NCBI GenBank assembly: GCA_025506515.1
Contig: CM046442.1
Span: 16,281,187-16,345,186, forward strand
DNA from: Flaveria trinervia
Taxonomy: Eukaryota; Streptophyta; Magnoliopsida; Asterales; Asteraceae
DNA: 64,000 nt
Direction of reading: 5' to 3'
Shown: positions 34,490-46,941 of the stretch, in pieces
Position numbering within the stretch: position 1 is the first letter of the stretch
Layout of the letters: the number at the start of each line of letters is the position of its first letter
Translations under genes and position numbers: made by a program
Notes under the pieces: generated by a model
Database searches by the model: none
Told to the model about the DNA's origin: nothing
The model's input: the letters and a program-made list of their open reading frames with translations, nothing else

Positions 34490-35025
34490 CTGTAACACAA
34501 GATACATAGTCACTAGATACTCACATAACACATACCAGTTCTAAGTAACTTGATAAGATCATTCTGATTCATTCATATGAATGAATCATGCGATTGAGTT
34601 CAGTCAGCTATTCTATCATGCGACTGGACTCATTCGGTGAATGAACATGCAACTTAGTTCAATCGGTTGGTTGAGCCTGCGATTGATTCAGTCGGCTGAC
34701 TGAGCTCATTCGCATGTCCCATTCGGCCGATTGAACTAGTCTTCCGACTGAATCATGCGATTGGAGTTCATCCATCTGACCAGTCGCATGACCTACTGTT
34801 TGGTTGACTTAGGTTCAAGTCTTGACCAATTCATGAAATTAAACATTGTAAAGGTTCTTTAGACTCGCAATCACTTAACTAGTAACCTAATAACATTAAT
34901 TTTAACATTTTACATGGTTTCAGTAGGTTATTAGTCCATTGAGTGGTTCGGTTCTTTTTTCAATTGCGAATCACTAATTAGGGCACCATTTCTTCTGATT
35001 TTGGTGAGTTTTCATCACATTTTAC
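34490..35025 (-). other. Candidate 5'-UTR intron before the element C third ORF
   Basis: On the minus strand a donor CAG/GTAAAATG lies at 35026/35025 and an acceptor TTGTGTTACAG ends at 34490, five bases before the ATG. The enclosed DNA holds a motif array (34560-34800). The donor is preceded by TTTCTTACAG, which could itself be an acceptor, so the exact structure is uncertain. Confidence 0.4.
34560..34800. repeat. CGACTGA/ATGCGATTGA motif array, element C (within candidate intron)
   Basis: Degenerate copies of TGCGACTGG, TCGGTTGGTTGA, TGCGATTGA and TCGCATG alternate in this non-coding part of C. Confidence 0.8.
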
Positions 35026-35163
35026 CTGTAAGAAAGCAGACACACTTTAGAATATCAAGAAGGAAGAGTAATTGAGGTCTAAAGAAATTTGGGCAGAGTA
35101 ACGGTATGGTGTGCGATTTAAGGGCGATTGGGAGTGGTGAGAAGAATGCAATCGACTGTGGCC

Positions 35164-35172
35164 CTTTATATA
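35164..35172 (-). promoter_or_regulatory. Candidate internal TATA box for element C third ORF
   Basis: The minus strand reads TATATAAAG. A motif array lies directly upstream (35180-35420) and the third ORF follows after the candidate 5'-UTR intron. This repeats the layout of the LTR promoter of C, where the array stands before TATAAATA. Confidence 0.5.
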
Positions 35173-35179
35173 CTGAATC

Positions 35180-35420
35180 TGAGTTCAATCGGCCGATTGG
35201 ACTCATTCGCTCAGTTCATTCGGGCGAATGAAACTCAGTCGGGCGATTGACTCCGTCGATCACCTTCAGTCGGCCGACTGAAGCTCAGTCGGTCGACTGA
35301 CTCAGTCGCACACTCCCAATCAGACTATGGCTCATTCTGATAAGCCATTCGGGTGAATGGCTCATACTCATGTCCATTCGCCTGATTGATCCATACTCAT
35401 GGTCCAGTCGTGCGAATGGG
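35180..35420. repeat. TCGGGCGATTGA / CAGTCGGCCGACTGA motif array, element C spacer
   Basis: Many copies, several locally palindromic (for example CAGTCGGCCGACTG), are packed between pol and the third ORF. The motif class is that of the C and D LTRs. Confidence 0.85.
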
Positions 35421-36965
35421 TCATACTCTTGAAATTTTTCGGACTTTATGACCATTTGACTTTGAGACCCTTTTAAACTGTTGATTTAACATTTTGAACA
35501 CTTGATCATCTCAGACATGATCATAGTACTTAAAACCTTTTGATCACCTCAGACGTGAACCTTTTATAGACATTTTGTCACCTCTGATGTGACCCTTTAG
35601 ATGATAAGGTCCCTTATCAACTTCCATGACATAGTCCGATACTACACAAAACTGAAATAGACTAACGTTGTACCTACATAAAAGAATTAACACTGAAAAT
35701 TATACTAAGACATGTTTTTGTGTTTTGTGAGGTTAATTCCTAAGATGTAACTCTAAGGAATAATTTTTCTGAGAGGGCAGCTTCAATATTTTAAACCATA
35801 CATGGACCATTCAAACTGGAATCATACAGGATATTCAAATTATTGGGACAAGTTAGCTAAAACCTTGATTCTCTTTCCTTGTATTTCATCTAGAGTCATT
35901 TAGCAAATTTAGGAAATCATACTAGTACTATTAGGTCCCCACCTGATTTGAACTTCAAAATTGTAGCCATAGTGATTGTCAGTAACTTATCCTCTTAAAT
36001 CCATACACAGACTTTCAACACAGTTGGGTGATCGTCTTAAGGTTTGTTATTTCAACAATCATTGTGGATCCCACACTTATATGGTAATCAACATTTCTCA
36101 GGAGATTTTCGAGCGGTCTTAGGGTAGAATTCAAGAAGAGGACTATTCATAGAATTTTCAAAGAGAAGCCAATCCTCAGTCAGTGCCATCGCACAGCAGA
36201 GAGGCGGCAAACAACAAGGAGTTCTAGAATATATAGGTTATGCTTATCTCAAGTCAGGGCCACCGCATAGCAGAGAGGCATATAATCTATCTTCTTTTTG
36301 AGTAATTTTTCTTCTTTTACACAGATCTCACCAACACCATAGGTTATCAGTTTGATTGTATTTGCAATTTTCATGTGCTTTTGCTCATGCTTTGGTCATA
36401 CTCACACTTTTGTGTTGTTTATTTTGCTCGTCACCCCTTATTGGAATCTTGTTGATTGTGTTAACCAGGGATAAGGCGTTACCCACAGCTAGTCAAACAT
36501 TTTAGTTTAATCTTGAGATCACCAAAGGGTCTAGTCATCTATTGTGTTGAATCTACCGACATATCAATTGTGGTCTAGCAACCTCTAGGTCTACTTTCTT
36601 TGTGTTACCTTAGTAGTAGCTAGCTTATTTATCATATTTCCTTTTATATTGCTCAGACTACACAGACTTATACTTGAACTTTGTATATTTTTCAATTTTG
36701 AATTTTAAAGTCCCAATGGTTTGTACCTGTGTACTATCTATTCCAAACATTGAATCGGTATCACACATACGATCTTATCATTTTCAGCTTGCCTCTCCTT
36801 TTCCTCGTTTTTTCTTCTTAGACCTATTCTCCCCCTAAAATTCTAAAACCACTATGGATTTGCGTTTTAGGATTTTAATGTGCAAGGAAAGAAACCAATT
36901 GTATTTAAACTAATTAGATACAAAAAAAACAAGAGAATAAAAGAAAATTATAATTTAAAAATTAA
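35421..36965 (-). other. Element C spacer between pol and third ORF, non-coding
   Basis: No coding region is visible. It contains two imperfect direct repeats of about 27 bases (36179-36205 and 36253-36279, sharing GCAGAGAGGC) and several repeated phrases ending in GACATGATCA or AGACGTGAAC near 35500-35600. The rest is AT-rich. Confidence 0.6.
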
Positions 36966-36969
36966 AGAA

Positions 36970-39900
36970 CTAGACGCGACGCATCGGACTATACATAGTC
37001 ATCTTCAGGAATGATCTCACTTTTCTTTTTAACGCCATTGACCTCTAACAGGTATAGAAAAGTGGTTTGTCAAAAGCCTTTGTATAGAGGTTAGCGCGTT
37101 AAAAATCAGTGTTTATTTTTATCACATCGATTAAATTCTTTTCAAAACAATCACGTATGAAGTGATATTTGATTCCGATGTGTTGGTCTTAGGATGTTGG
37201 ACGGGGTTTTTAGTGACTGCAATCGCAGCAGAGTTATCAACAAAGATAGGAGTGGAAGTGAAATGCAAACCGTAATCCCGCATTTGCTGTTGAATCCATA
37301 TGATTTGGGAACAGCAGCTTGCAGCAGCAACGTATTCGGCTTCACAGGTTGACAGAGCCACCAAGGTCTGCTTCTTACACTGCTAGGTTACTAATCTTCT
37401 CCCAAAGAACTAACATGTAGTTCATCTTACAGCCGCCGCAATCCGAGTCACTATACGCTGTAAGTTCAAAGTCATCATCATGAGGATACCACAACCCAAG
37501 TGTGGGTGTGCCCTTCAGATAACGAAATATCCTTTTGACTCCAATTAGATGGTTCACTTTAGGCTTTGCCTGATATCGTGAGCATAAACATGTAGCACAT
37601 GATATCAGGTCTTGAGGCAGTGAGATACATGAGAGATCCAATCATCCCTCGGTACATAGTGGCATCTACCAGATCACCGTTCTCATCGGGTGCTACATCA
37701 TGGTTTGTAGCCAGTGGAGTGCCAGCTGTGGAAGCATTCTCCATGTCAAACCGATGAGAATATCTCATACATACATGGTCTGATGTAGGAAGATTCCTTT
37801 TGGTCTGATCCACCTGTAACCCGAGAAAGAACTTCATCTCCCCATGGCACTCATCTCAAACCGCCTTCATTACTGCTTCGAATTCTTTGCATAATTCTTC
37901 GTTCTTTGAACCGAAGATTATGTCATCTACATAGATCTGTACTAGCAGTAAGTCTCCATCTTTTTCTTTGATAAACAGTGTGCAGTCAATGACTCCCCTG
38001 CGAAATCCGTGTTTCACAATATGAGTCGAGAGTTTCTCATACCAAGCCCGTGGAGCTTGATGAAGCCCGTATAGAGCCTTGTCAAGTTTGTAGACTCTAT
38101 CCTGATGATATGGATCCTCAAATCCCTTGGGTTGACTGACATACACTGTTTCTGATCTCACCATGAAGGAATGCACTCTTAACATCTAGCTGATAGACCT
38201 TGATTTTCATATAAGATGCATAGGCAAGGAAGATGCGGATGGCTTCCATCCTTGCCACTGGTGCAAATACTTCATTGTAGTCGATACCTTCAACTTGTCA
38301 AAAAACTTGAACAACAGGTTGAGCCTTGTTTCTGATGATCACCCCTTGATCATCTTTCTTGCATTTCAAGACCCATTTGGTGCCAATGACTTTAGCACCT
38401 TTAGGTCTATCAACTAGTGTCCATACACCTAACTTCTTAAACTGAAGAAGTTCTTCTTGCATGGCACTAACCCAAGCCTCATCATTTAGTGCTTCACTAA
38501 CATACTTTGGTTCAAACTGAGACACAAAGCAAGGTATGCACCATCGTGAAGGTATCCTTTTTCCATCACGGAGGCATAATCAGCTGAGTATAGCTGATTT
38601 CTAGTCTGAACCCCTGATCTCAACATCCTATAATGTATCCAATGGTGATAGACGTTAGACGTGAGCCAGGAGTTATCGGAACAACCACCTCAGAGTCAAG
38701 ATTATGAACATTTGGTTCTGGATTGAGGCAGTGGAGTCTGAGAATCTGAGGCTCAGAAGCATCACTCGTTGATCCTTGTGAACTTGTGGTAGTCGGAACC
38801 TGTACATCATGGTTGATCTGATCATTTTCTTCATCAGAGGAAGAATCACTCATATCAACTGCTCCCCTTGAGTTGGTAGTGTCATGACTTGTTGAATCTA
38901 GAGATGGTGTGTTCAAGACAGTACACCATCTTGTTTGCCAACTCGTCTTGAAGAAGAGGAAAAGGTATGTTGAAGGTCTTGAAGAATCCATCATAGTCAA
39001 AGAAGTAGGCATGCCCTTTTCCAGCAGGCGGTGTTATATCTCTGAACATCAACATTACACCACACCTCAACTGGCCTGTTGAGTTGTTGTAAACTCTCTG
39101 TTCGGTATGTTGTATCCTAGAAAGATACCTCATCAATCTTCTCACTAAATTTTCCCTCCTGAGTTTGTTCAGCAGGGTGCATGAGCGCCAAACGGCTCGA
39201 GATATTCCAAGTTAGGTTACGTCGCTGTAATAAACTCGTAGCATGTTTTACCATGCCGTTTTACTACCTAAAACTCGATTAAGGGTATAACATGCATTTG
39301 CCACTGCTTCATTCCAAAATTGGATGGGCAGTTTCGAGTCTGCCAGCATAGTCCGTGCCATCTTATCAAGCTGCGGTTCTTCCGTTCAGCAACGCCGTTC
39401 ATCTGAGGGGTATAAGCGAGGTAAATTGATGTACAATTCCTTTTCCTTGCAATAGGCCTCCATCCTCTGATCTAAAACTCGGTTCCATTGTCTGAGCGCA
39501 CCTGTCATACCTTCAGCTTGTATAGGGATTCCAGTGTAGTTACCAATTCCTTGAAGGATTCAAATGTTTCTGATTTGGATTTCAGAAACATTACCCAGGA
39601 GAACCTTGAGTAGTCATGTGTAACTACATAGCAATACAGGTCGCCAACGATGCTTCTTGTACTGACTGGACCAAACAGATTCTTGTGAAGAAGCTCAAGA
39701 GGAAGTTCTATAGAATGAACTTTCTTTTCCTTATGAGATTTCTTCGTCTGTTTGCCCTTTTTGCATGCAACACAAAAATCCGAGAGTTGAAAGTTTTTGA
39801 CATTTACTCCTCTCACAAGATCATTTGGATCAAGTGATTCATCTTTCTAGGATTTATATGTCCCATTCTCCTATGCCAGGAGATGGAGTCCTTCTCAGTA

Positions 39901-40318
39901 GCTTTGGACAGAAGCTTGGACTTCACGATCTGTTGTGGATGCCTTGAGAGATCCAAGACATAAAGATCATTATATCTTGAAGCTGACATTAGGATCTGGT
40001 CCTCCGAGGATCATGTATTCCTTCTTAGAACGTAACACTTTTTGTTGTCAAAAACTACTTGAATCCTTTATCACAGATTGAGAGACAAAAAGCAGGTTAT
40101 TTTGTAATTGTTGGACATAGTTTACCTTATCAAACTTAACCTTCTCATTTCCCACTTCTCCTTGGGTGTGATATACCCACCTTTGTTTCCAGCAAATGAA
40201 ACATGCCCTCCTTTAATTTGTAACATTTGATAAGAGAGCTCTGTTCCCTATCATGTGCCTGGATGCTCCGCTATCTACAATCCACGTGTTAGTCTCAGCA
40301 CTATAGCGAACACCCTGC
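36970..40318 (-). pseudogene. pol: Element C pol: protease, integrase, RT, RNase H, degraded
   Basis: On the minus strand the protease keeps DSGAS (40261-40275). The GAG-pre-integrase region lies near 39880-39760 with its Cys pair (FCVACKKGKQ). Integrase includes SDNGTEF (about 39485-39510), after which a frameshift disrupts the frame; NGV(A)ERKNR is garbled near 39400. RT has GTKWVLKCKKDDQG (about 38340-38385), YVDDIIFGS (about 37910-37935) and QAPRAWYEKL. RNase H contains STCEAEYVAAASC (about 37310-37350). There are many frameshifts. The sequence is close to element D across its full length. Confidence 0.9.
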
Positions 40319-40334
40319 ACATTCAATGAAAACA

Positions 40335-43134
40335 TTAGTTCATGTTAGGAACCCAAGCCTTAACTGGCTTGGGTTTCCCTGAGGCATCACATATCACAAA
40401 CTCAACCCACTGACCATTTGAGGTTAAGGATTGATCAAAATTCTGTTTGTTCTCATTTTCAGGCACTGAGGAGGTTTTTCCATTCCATAATCAGATTTGT
40501 GTAAGGCCGTTTGTGATAAACAGACGACTGGATAATAGGTTGAACTTTGGGTTCACTATCCCCTTTTGGAGGCGTCACTGAGTCCTCTTGAATGATCTAG
40601 ATGTGGATGCATAAAGTCCAACTTTTCTCCTCGGTGTCTGGTAATAAGGACAATGAGACGCTATGTGACCACACTCTCCACAATTATAGCAGGATCTGCT
40701 TTCAACTTTGATGCTATTAAATTTTTTGGTGGAGATGTAGATGTCACACGGTTGACCTTATTATGTTTGGACTAAGACACTACTTTGTTAGATGTATGAG
40801 TTGGTTTTACAAACTTAATTGCTTTACCTGGTTTTACATCTTTGATCTCTTGTTTCCCTGGACTGTGACATGATACACATGATTGATTAGATTTTATAGT
40901 CTTTTTAGGTTCTTGTTTGACTTTGTTTGACCCTGACTTTAAACTAACCTTTCCAAATTCTTTTTCAGGTTAACACATGGCATCTTTCCTCTTGCCTTTG
41001 AAGTGTCCTCTTTTGTTAGAATCGGATTCACTTGATTTTCTTATGGAATCTGGATCATTTACAAGAGGAGTAGACACCACGTGATCCTTGATGGGGTTAT
41101 TGTTAATTGGTTTACTTTTGGTGTTCATCAAGTTTCAAGTGGTGGTGGAACCACTTTGTATCCAGTCCCTCCCATTATTTCTCTCTCTCACTAAATGTTG
41201 GATAATGTGATGAGCTTGTCCAACTATGCAGTTTTTGTTTTAATGAATTGACTTCTACTTCTAAAACTGCTTTTTGCTTCTTAGTGTCCTTTAGAGAGTT
41301 CAGATAGTACCTAATTCATTTTCTTGTTAAAGGCAACTACCTCAGTTTCCCTAAGTGTTATTAATAGGTCTATCTTTTCCTTGTAACTATACTCGTTTTG
41401 TTTAACACTCTATTTGCTTCTGTGCATAGTTCCAGATCCTTTACTAAGCTATCATATGATCTAATAGCCTAGAAATTAGAATCTATAACTTCTCTGAATT
41501 TATTACATTCTAAGCAAGCATGATTATTAAACAGTGGTTAGTAGTACATACCTGAGATGTTGAAGAAGAATCAGCCATGAGTGCCGACTCGGTTGTCTCT
41601 GGTTCTAGTGATTCAGATGATGATGCAGATTTTTCTTCTTCAGGCAGGTGGTGACCACATTTGCAGTGTCTTCAAAATTTGACATCGCGAGCTCTACTGC
41701 TATATCTCCCTCACTTGCAAAATCGTCATCGATATCCTCCACACTAGCTATATTGGACTTCCTGGTGAGACAATCGAAAGCTCCAGTCCTGTCCTTCATC
41801 CTCATTAGCAGTTAAGGCTTTTGGATCCTTACTTGATGAGGTAGAAACTACTAGATGTGGCCTTGTCCTGACGATTAAATGACAAGAAGGGATTGCCATT
41901 ACCTGTCTTCTTTGGTTTTATACACTCCCTCTTGAAGTGTCCCTTCTCACCACAGTTGAAACATGTAACCTTTGACTTATCAAACCCAAAGTTGTGGCTT
42001 TTGTTGCAACCAAGTTCTATCTGGTCTTTTTGACAAACTTTTTAGCTCGTCGGGCAGCACTTGCCAGAGCCACATTATGTCCATACGTTCCAACTCCATT
42101 TCATCCACCTGCTCATAATCTTCATCTGCCAGGTGCCAGTTACCTATCTTCCAGCAATTAATCCATCGTAGGATTGAACCACCGCAGAAAAGGTCCATAT
42201 GTTCTCTGGCCACCTCCACAGTTACATTCCCGAGGTGTCGGTTTTAAGCTTTGCTGCATTTGCTTCAGATATCATATATTGGGTGCTAGACGACCCTGAC
42301 ATTTCGGATCCTGAAGTTGAGGGTGTGCTGGAACTGCTGCGCTTGAGATGAAGGCGGTTTGTAGGGGCGCTCCAGATGTCTTGACCGAAGGAGTAGCATT
42401 TTAGAGTGCAGGATTTTGATCGTAGTTTGCCTTTTGGGCTCGATACTTTATCCTGAGCTCCTCTTCTCTCAGTTTCAGAATGAAGACATTTATATCTAAC
42501 TTCGAGAGCATTTCATTCTGTCTGAGATTAGAGACAAACGAAGCCCATTTTTCTGGTAATCCATCAGTAAAGTTGGATACCTTATCCTCCATTGATGTAA
42601 CCACTCCATGAGTGTGCATCTCACTCATCAGGTGATAGAATCTATCAATCACATCATCAAGGCTTCTTTTCCCATAGAGGAGAAGTTGTCAAACTCCTTC
42701 TTCAAGGCTTTTGCCTTGATGGCCTTCAGAGAGGCATTTCCGTCATACCTCTTTTCCAATGCATCCCAAAGTTTCTTTGCTTGTGTATACTCCGAATACT
42801 GATGGAAAATATCCTTTGGAACACACTGAGTAAGCAACGCATAGACTTTCTTCTCATCATTCTGTTTTACCTTCTGAGCATCCGACATGCCACTTAGAGT
42901 AAGTTTGACTCCGTCAGCTCCTACTGGCATGCTATAACCCGACTCGATGGCCTCCCACAAATTTGTATCTACCCCATTTAAGTAGATTTCGAAACGTTGC
43001 TTCTATTGTGGGTAGTCGTCTAACGTAATAAGTTTTGGGGGTTTATTGTGAATCCCCACTTCGTTCTCCAACAACAGTAGATTTTGAATACGTGTGTCTC
43101 TACTTGCTGTGTATGCTGAAAACTGGTCCTCCAT
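40335..43134 (-). pseudogene. gag: Element C gag with two CCHC knuckles, degraded
   Basis: The start is the ATG at 43134 (Met-Glu-Asp-Gln); the homologous start in D is at 58338. An early TAG replaces Trp in a DDYPQW motif. The capsid domain runs to about 42400 (GYSMPVGADGVKLTL, LPEKWASFVSNLR). The first knuckle CFNCGEKGHFKREC is at 41922-41966; a Ser/Asp/Glu-rich part and a coiled coil follow. The second knuckle CYNCGECGHIASHC is at about 40650-40694. The frame ends with Asn-TAA at 40335. The two-knuckle plan is shared with A, B and D. Confidence 0.87.
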
Positions 43135-43610
43135 TAGGTTTAACTTTACTACGTTTAACAAACGCTATGTATGCGAATGGAGGTATGCGATTGAACTTAT
43201 TCGTGCGATTGAACAATGCGGATGGTACAATTGTGCGACTGAACAAATGCGGATGAGTCAGTCGCCCAAATGAACAAATGCGATTGAACAGTCCGAATGA
43301 AGTTCTCAGTCGTACGATTGAAGGTACGAATGAGTCCAATCGTACGGGTGGAGAGTGCAAATGAACTCAGTCGTGCGATTGGTCTAATCATGCGACTGAA
43401 CTTGCTGAAGTTTGATAATTCGTAGGTTTAACTTGATTTGTCCGTAAAAACTCGAATTTTGTCAAACCCTAATAGCTGTATGCCGGAAAAACTCAACTTT
43501 TCAATCAAGAAACGTCTAAGACTCCGTTAGACACAAAAGGATTGCGTTTATGATGCAAAAACCCAATTTTGTGCCAAAACTATTGAATCAACACGTAATC
43601 AAGAGACAAG
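43135..43610 (-). repeat. Element C leader with ATGCGATTGA motif array (about 43140-43400)
   Basis: The untranslated leader between PBS and gag carries some fifteen degenerate TGCGATTGA, GTGCGACTGA and CGAATGA units. Element D has a similar array at 58080-58290. Confidence 0.85.
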
Positions 43611-43622
43611 GCTCTGATACCA
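43611..43622 (-). other. Element C primer-binding site (tRNA-iMet)
   Basis: The minus strand reads TGGTATCAGAGC, two bases from the LTR end. Confidence 0.92.
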
Positions 43623-43624
43623 CC

Positions 43625-44350
43625 TGTTGGGATCTGGTATTTGAACTAAACACCAACTGATTAACGTGTTAAACCAAACCAAATAGTGCGGAATCCTTTT
43701 GATTGGCGATCCAATCAGTGAGAACGCACATAGACACAATAACGTATTGAATCTGACGTCAAGAATCGATTAGGAATCGATCTACAGCGTTCTATGAACT
43801 TGGAGTACGAACTTAGAGGCTTCTGGACGGCTAGGGTACATCTGGAGTCGAAGTGGATTCATGCTTACGTTTTTCCACGAATTAGGTGGTATTTATAGGT
43901 TAGGGTTGCTCATTCGGGCGACTGAACCATCAGCATGGTTCATTCATGCGATTGATCCATTCACACGACTGAGTATTCAGTCGTGCGACTGAGTCAATCT
44001 CATGTTATAGTCATACGACTGATCCAGTCTCCTGATTCAGTCGTGCGATGAGTCATTCGTATGAAGTTGTTCATACGTATGATCCATTAGCATGGGCTAT
44101 TCACATGATGACTTCACATGTTATTAAGTTTGAATGTATTAATTGTCATAACATTATTTATATTAATTCAAACAACCACAAACCTATATAATCAAGTCAG
44201 TATGTGTTAAACAACTCATTAATAAAATATTAAACATTATAAACACAACCAAACATTGTATTTCATTAAGTACCCAACGATTACATAAGCGTAAGACAAT
44301 AAAGACATATTACATTCAGATCAGAATCTAGGGACACATGTATCAAAACA
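43625..44350 (-). repeat. Element C 5' LTR (about 726 bp)
   Basis: On the minus strand it begins TGTTTTGATACATGTG and ends CCCAACA, giving a TGTT/AACA inverted end. The first 32 bases match the start of the D LTR (57109) but are missing from the 3' LTR of C. TATAAATA (minus strand) is at 43890-43897 with the motif array upstream (about 43915-44110). Confidence 0.82.
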
Positions 44351-46530
44351 ATTTTGTTTGAGTCTAAAAAAATAACCTGGCGTTATAAATTAGATCAAGA
44401 TTCTATATTGGTCTAATGTTTGGAACTAACGAAGAAAGCAAAAAAGTTAATTAAGGAACATGTTGTCGAAACAAGAAGGCAGTTAAGAATTCTAAAGGAT
44501 GATAGGAAGAGGGTTAGAGCTGTTTGTTGGGGTGATATCCCATATTTGAGTCTATAGATGGGTCCATAAGAAAATTCAAGTTAGGTCTAGTAGTTGTAAT
44601 AAAGGCAAAGGACGAAAACAGAAAAATGTTGGAGGCAGAGGAAAAAACAAACCCAAAACAATATTTATGCTCTTGGGTGCTTTTACTTTCCAAAGAATCT
44701 AGATCAGAGACATGAGTGGTCAAACCTTGGTAGATAAGCATAAATGTCCTCAAAGCAGGCATATTAAAGCATGTACAACAACTTTTTTTTCTAACAACTT
44801 ATGGATCAATTAGAGAAAAATCCTAATATTATAGTGAAAGAAGTTCTAGAGCAGTTCCAGAGAAGGTTGAAGATGGAGTTTCTCAAATAAAAGCTTTTAG
44901 GGCCAAGAACATAGTTATGGTCCAAAACTATGGTAACTAAAACTCTCCATATGGTATGCTTAGAGATTATTTGGATGAATTGATTAACACAAATCTTGGT
45001 ACAACAATGAAGTTAGAGGTTGAGCCATCAACAGATCCAAGTGAACACAAAAGATTCAAGATAATGTATGTGTGTTTAGGTTCTCTAAAACAAGGATTCA
45101 AATCAATTAGGAGAGATCTATTAAGCGTTGATGGCACCTTCATGAAAGGTCCCTTTCTAGGCCACGTTCTTATTGCAGTGGGTATTGACCCAAATAATGG
45201 TATTTATCCACTTTCTTATGCCATAGTAGAAGCTGAAACTTTCAACTTTTGGATATGGTTTCTACAATGTCTTGGGGATGATCTGGACTTAGAGAGGAAC
45301 TCAAACTTTACATTTATAAGTAACAGACGAAAGGTATTCCTATGTGCTTAAATTTGTTTACATTTATAGCTAACAATTTCAATTCAATCTTTTATAACTC
45401 ACATAATTTCAAATGTGTTTGTATGTTCAAAATAGGTCATTATACCTACATTGGCTAAGGTATTCCCATGTGCTGAACATAGATACTGCTCAGACATATC
45501 AATAAGAATATAAGACAAACTTTCAAGGAAAGGTGTACAAGGATTTACTATGGAAATTTTCCACAGCTACAACAATTGTTAGATTTGAAAAGGAAGGAAA
45601 GGATAAGCTAAAGAAGTTCAATAATGATGCACATGTGTGAAAATACCACCCAAACACCAGGCAAAATCACACTCTTAGGTAATTATGGATAACATCAAGC
45701 TTTCATTAGTAAATCATTACATATGGTGGTTGTCTAAAATAGTTTTTTGATTATAGGCAGAGCAATCTCAGATGTCATGCTTAATAACATGCGTGAAGCT
45801 ATGAATACCAAGATTTTAAATGGTAGGGAAAAACCCATAATCATTGTTTTAGAGTATATAAATGAGTATTTGATGAGGAGAATAGTGAATCTTAAAGTTA
45901 TCGATAGAAATGAGGGTTTATTAACACTATGTGCCACTAAAATGTTTGAGTCAACTAAGAAGGATGCTACAAGGTTAGTAAGTCATTATAAAACTATGAA
46001 TGATTTTAAAGTGAAAATCATATGCTACTAATATGTTTTATCAAAATATTGTTGATAGGTATACTATGATTTAGAATGGGGAAGAACACTATCAAGCATG
46101 TGGGCCATTTGGAGATTAGTCAGTGATGAACATGAGTCAAAGAAGTTGTGCATGTAGAAGATGGGAACTCACTGGCATACCTTGCAAACATGCTGTGGCA
46201 TCCATTTGGAATAAAGTTGCAAATGGAAAATCAGTTGGCTTACCTGAAAGCTTTTTGAATCATATTTACAGAATGGAAAGGTGGAAAGAAATTTATAAGT
46301 TCAAGATCTATCCAATTAATGGTAAATCAATGTGGCCAAAATCCCAAGTGCCAACAATTATCATACCACCTATTTATCAGAAGCCTGTTGGGAGGCCAAG
46401 AAAGGCAAGAAAGAAAGAAGCAGTAGAGTTAGAGGATGTGACACAAGGTGAGAAGTTGTCAAGGAAAGCAATATCAGTGACCTGTGACAAGTGTAAACAA
46501 ACATGCCATAATAGCAAGACTTGTAAATGA
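44351..46530 (+). pseudogene. MULE (MuDR-type) transposase, degraded
   Basis: Transposase of a Mutator-like DNA element, which binds the terminal repeats and cuts and pastes the element. In order: an N-terminal DNA-binding region with VVETRRQLRILKDD (about 44463-44510), a linker, the MULE catalytic domain with VDGTFMKGPFLGHVL (about 45128-45175), and a SWIM finger CACRRWELTGIPCKH (46147-46191). A GRPRKARKK tail and a C-terminal CX2CX4HX4C knuckle (46480-46527) follow. A probable intron lies at about 45336-45434 and another near 45680-45755. The second catalytic Asp, normally in a SDRQK motif, reads ISNRRK before the first intron. Stops occur near 44545 and 44560. Element C is inserted at or just before its N-terminus. 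Confidence 0.82.
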
Positions 46531-46941
46531 CAAAGCTAGTTTTGTGTAATAATCATTTGGTGGTTTATGTTTTATTTAATGAGATGGTCTATGGTTTATG
46601 TAATGAACAACCTTATGGTGTATTTTGATAACTGTGGTGGTGTATGTTTTATGTGTATGTTGAAAGACTTTGTTGGTTGTATGGTTCTAATGCAACATGA
46701 TGGTTTATGTTTGGTTAAATGCATTTGCAATTTATAGTTTTTCTTGAATTCATGTAATGACTATTTATGTAGATAACGATATTCTATTTCAATTATACTA
46801 ATATTGTCAAACATAAAAGAGGAAACAATATAAGATTCAAAACATTGATTGCATATCCCATAACCATAGTGAACAATAGATTAGTCCAAAACTTTACATT
46901 TGCTTAGTACGTTTGCCTAGTACAAAACTAGTTGAAAGACA

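Larger units (their letters stand above)
30511..44350 (-). mobile_element. Element C: Ty1/copia (Sirevirus-like) retrotransposon, second lineage
   Basis: This 13.8 kb element lies on the minus strand: 5' LTR 43625-44350, PBS, leader with motif array, gag (43134-40335), pol (40318 to about 36970), a long spacer, third ORF (34485-31218) and 3' LTR (30511-31217). The LTRs are alike over 700 bases (about 95 percent by eye). Its proteins match element D closely and A/B only distantly. The five bases at each end (ATTCA and ATTTT) do not match well, and the 3' LTR lacks its first bases. Confidence 0.88.

Noticed and set aside
43100..43391. Arg/Ser-rich open frames on the minus strand
   Set aside because: They are translations of the motif array in the element C leader.
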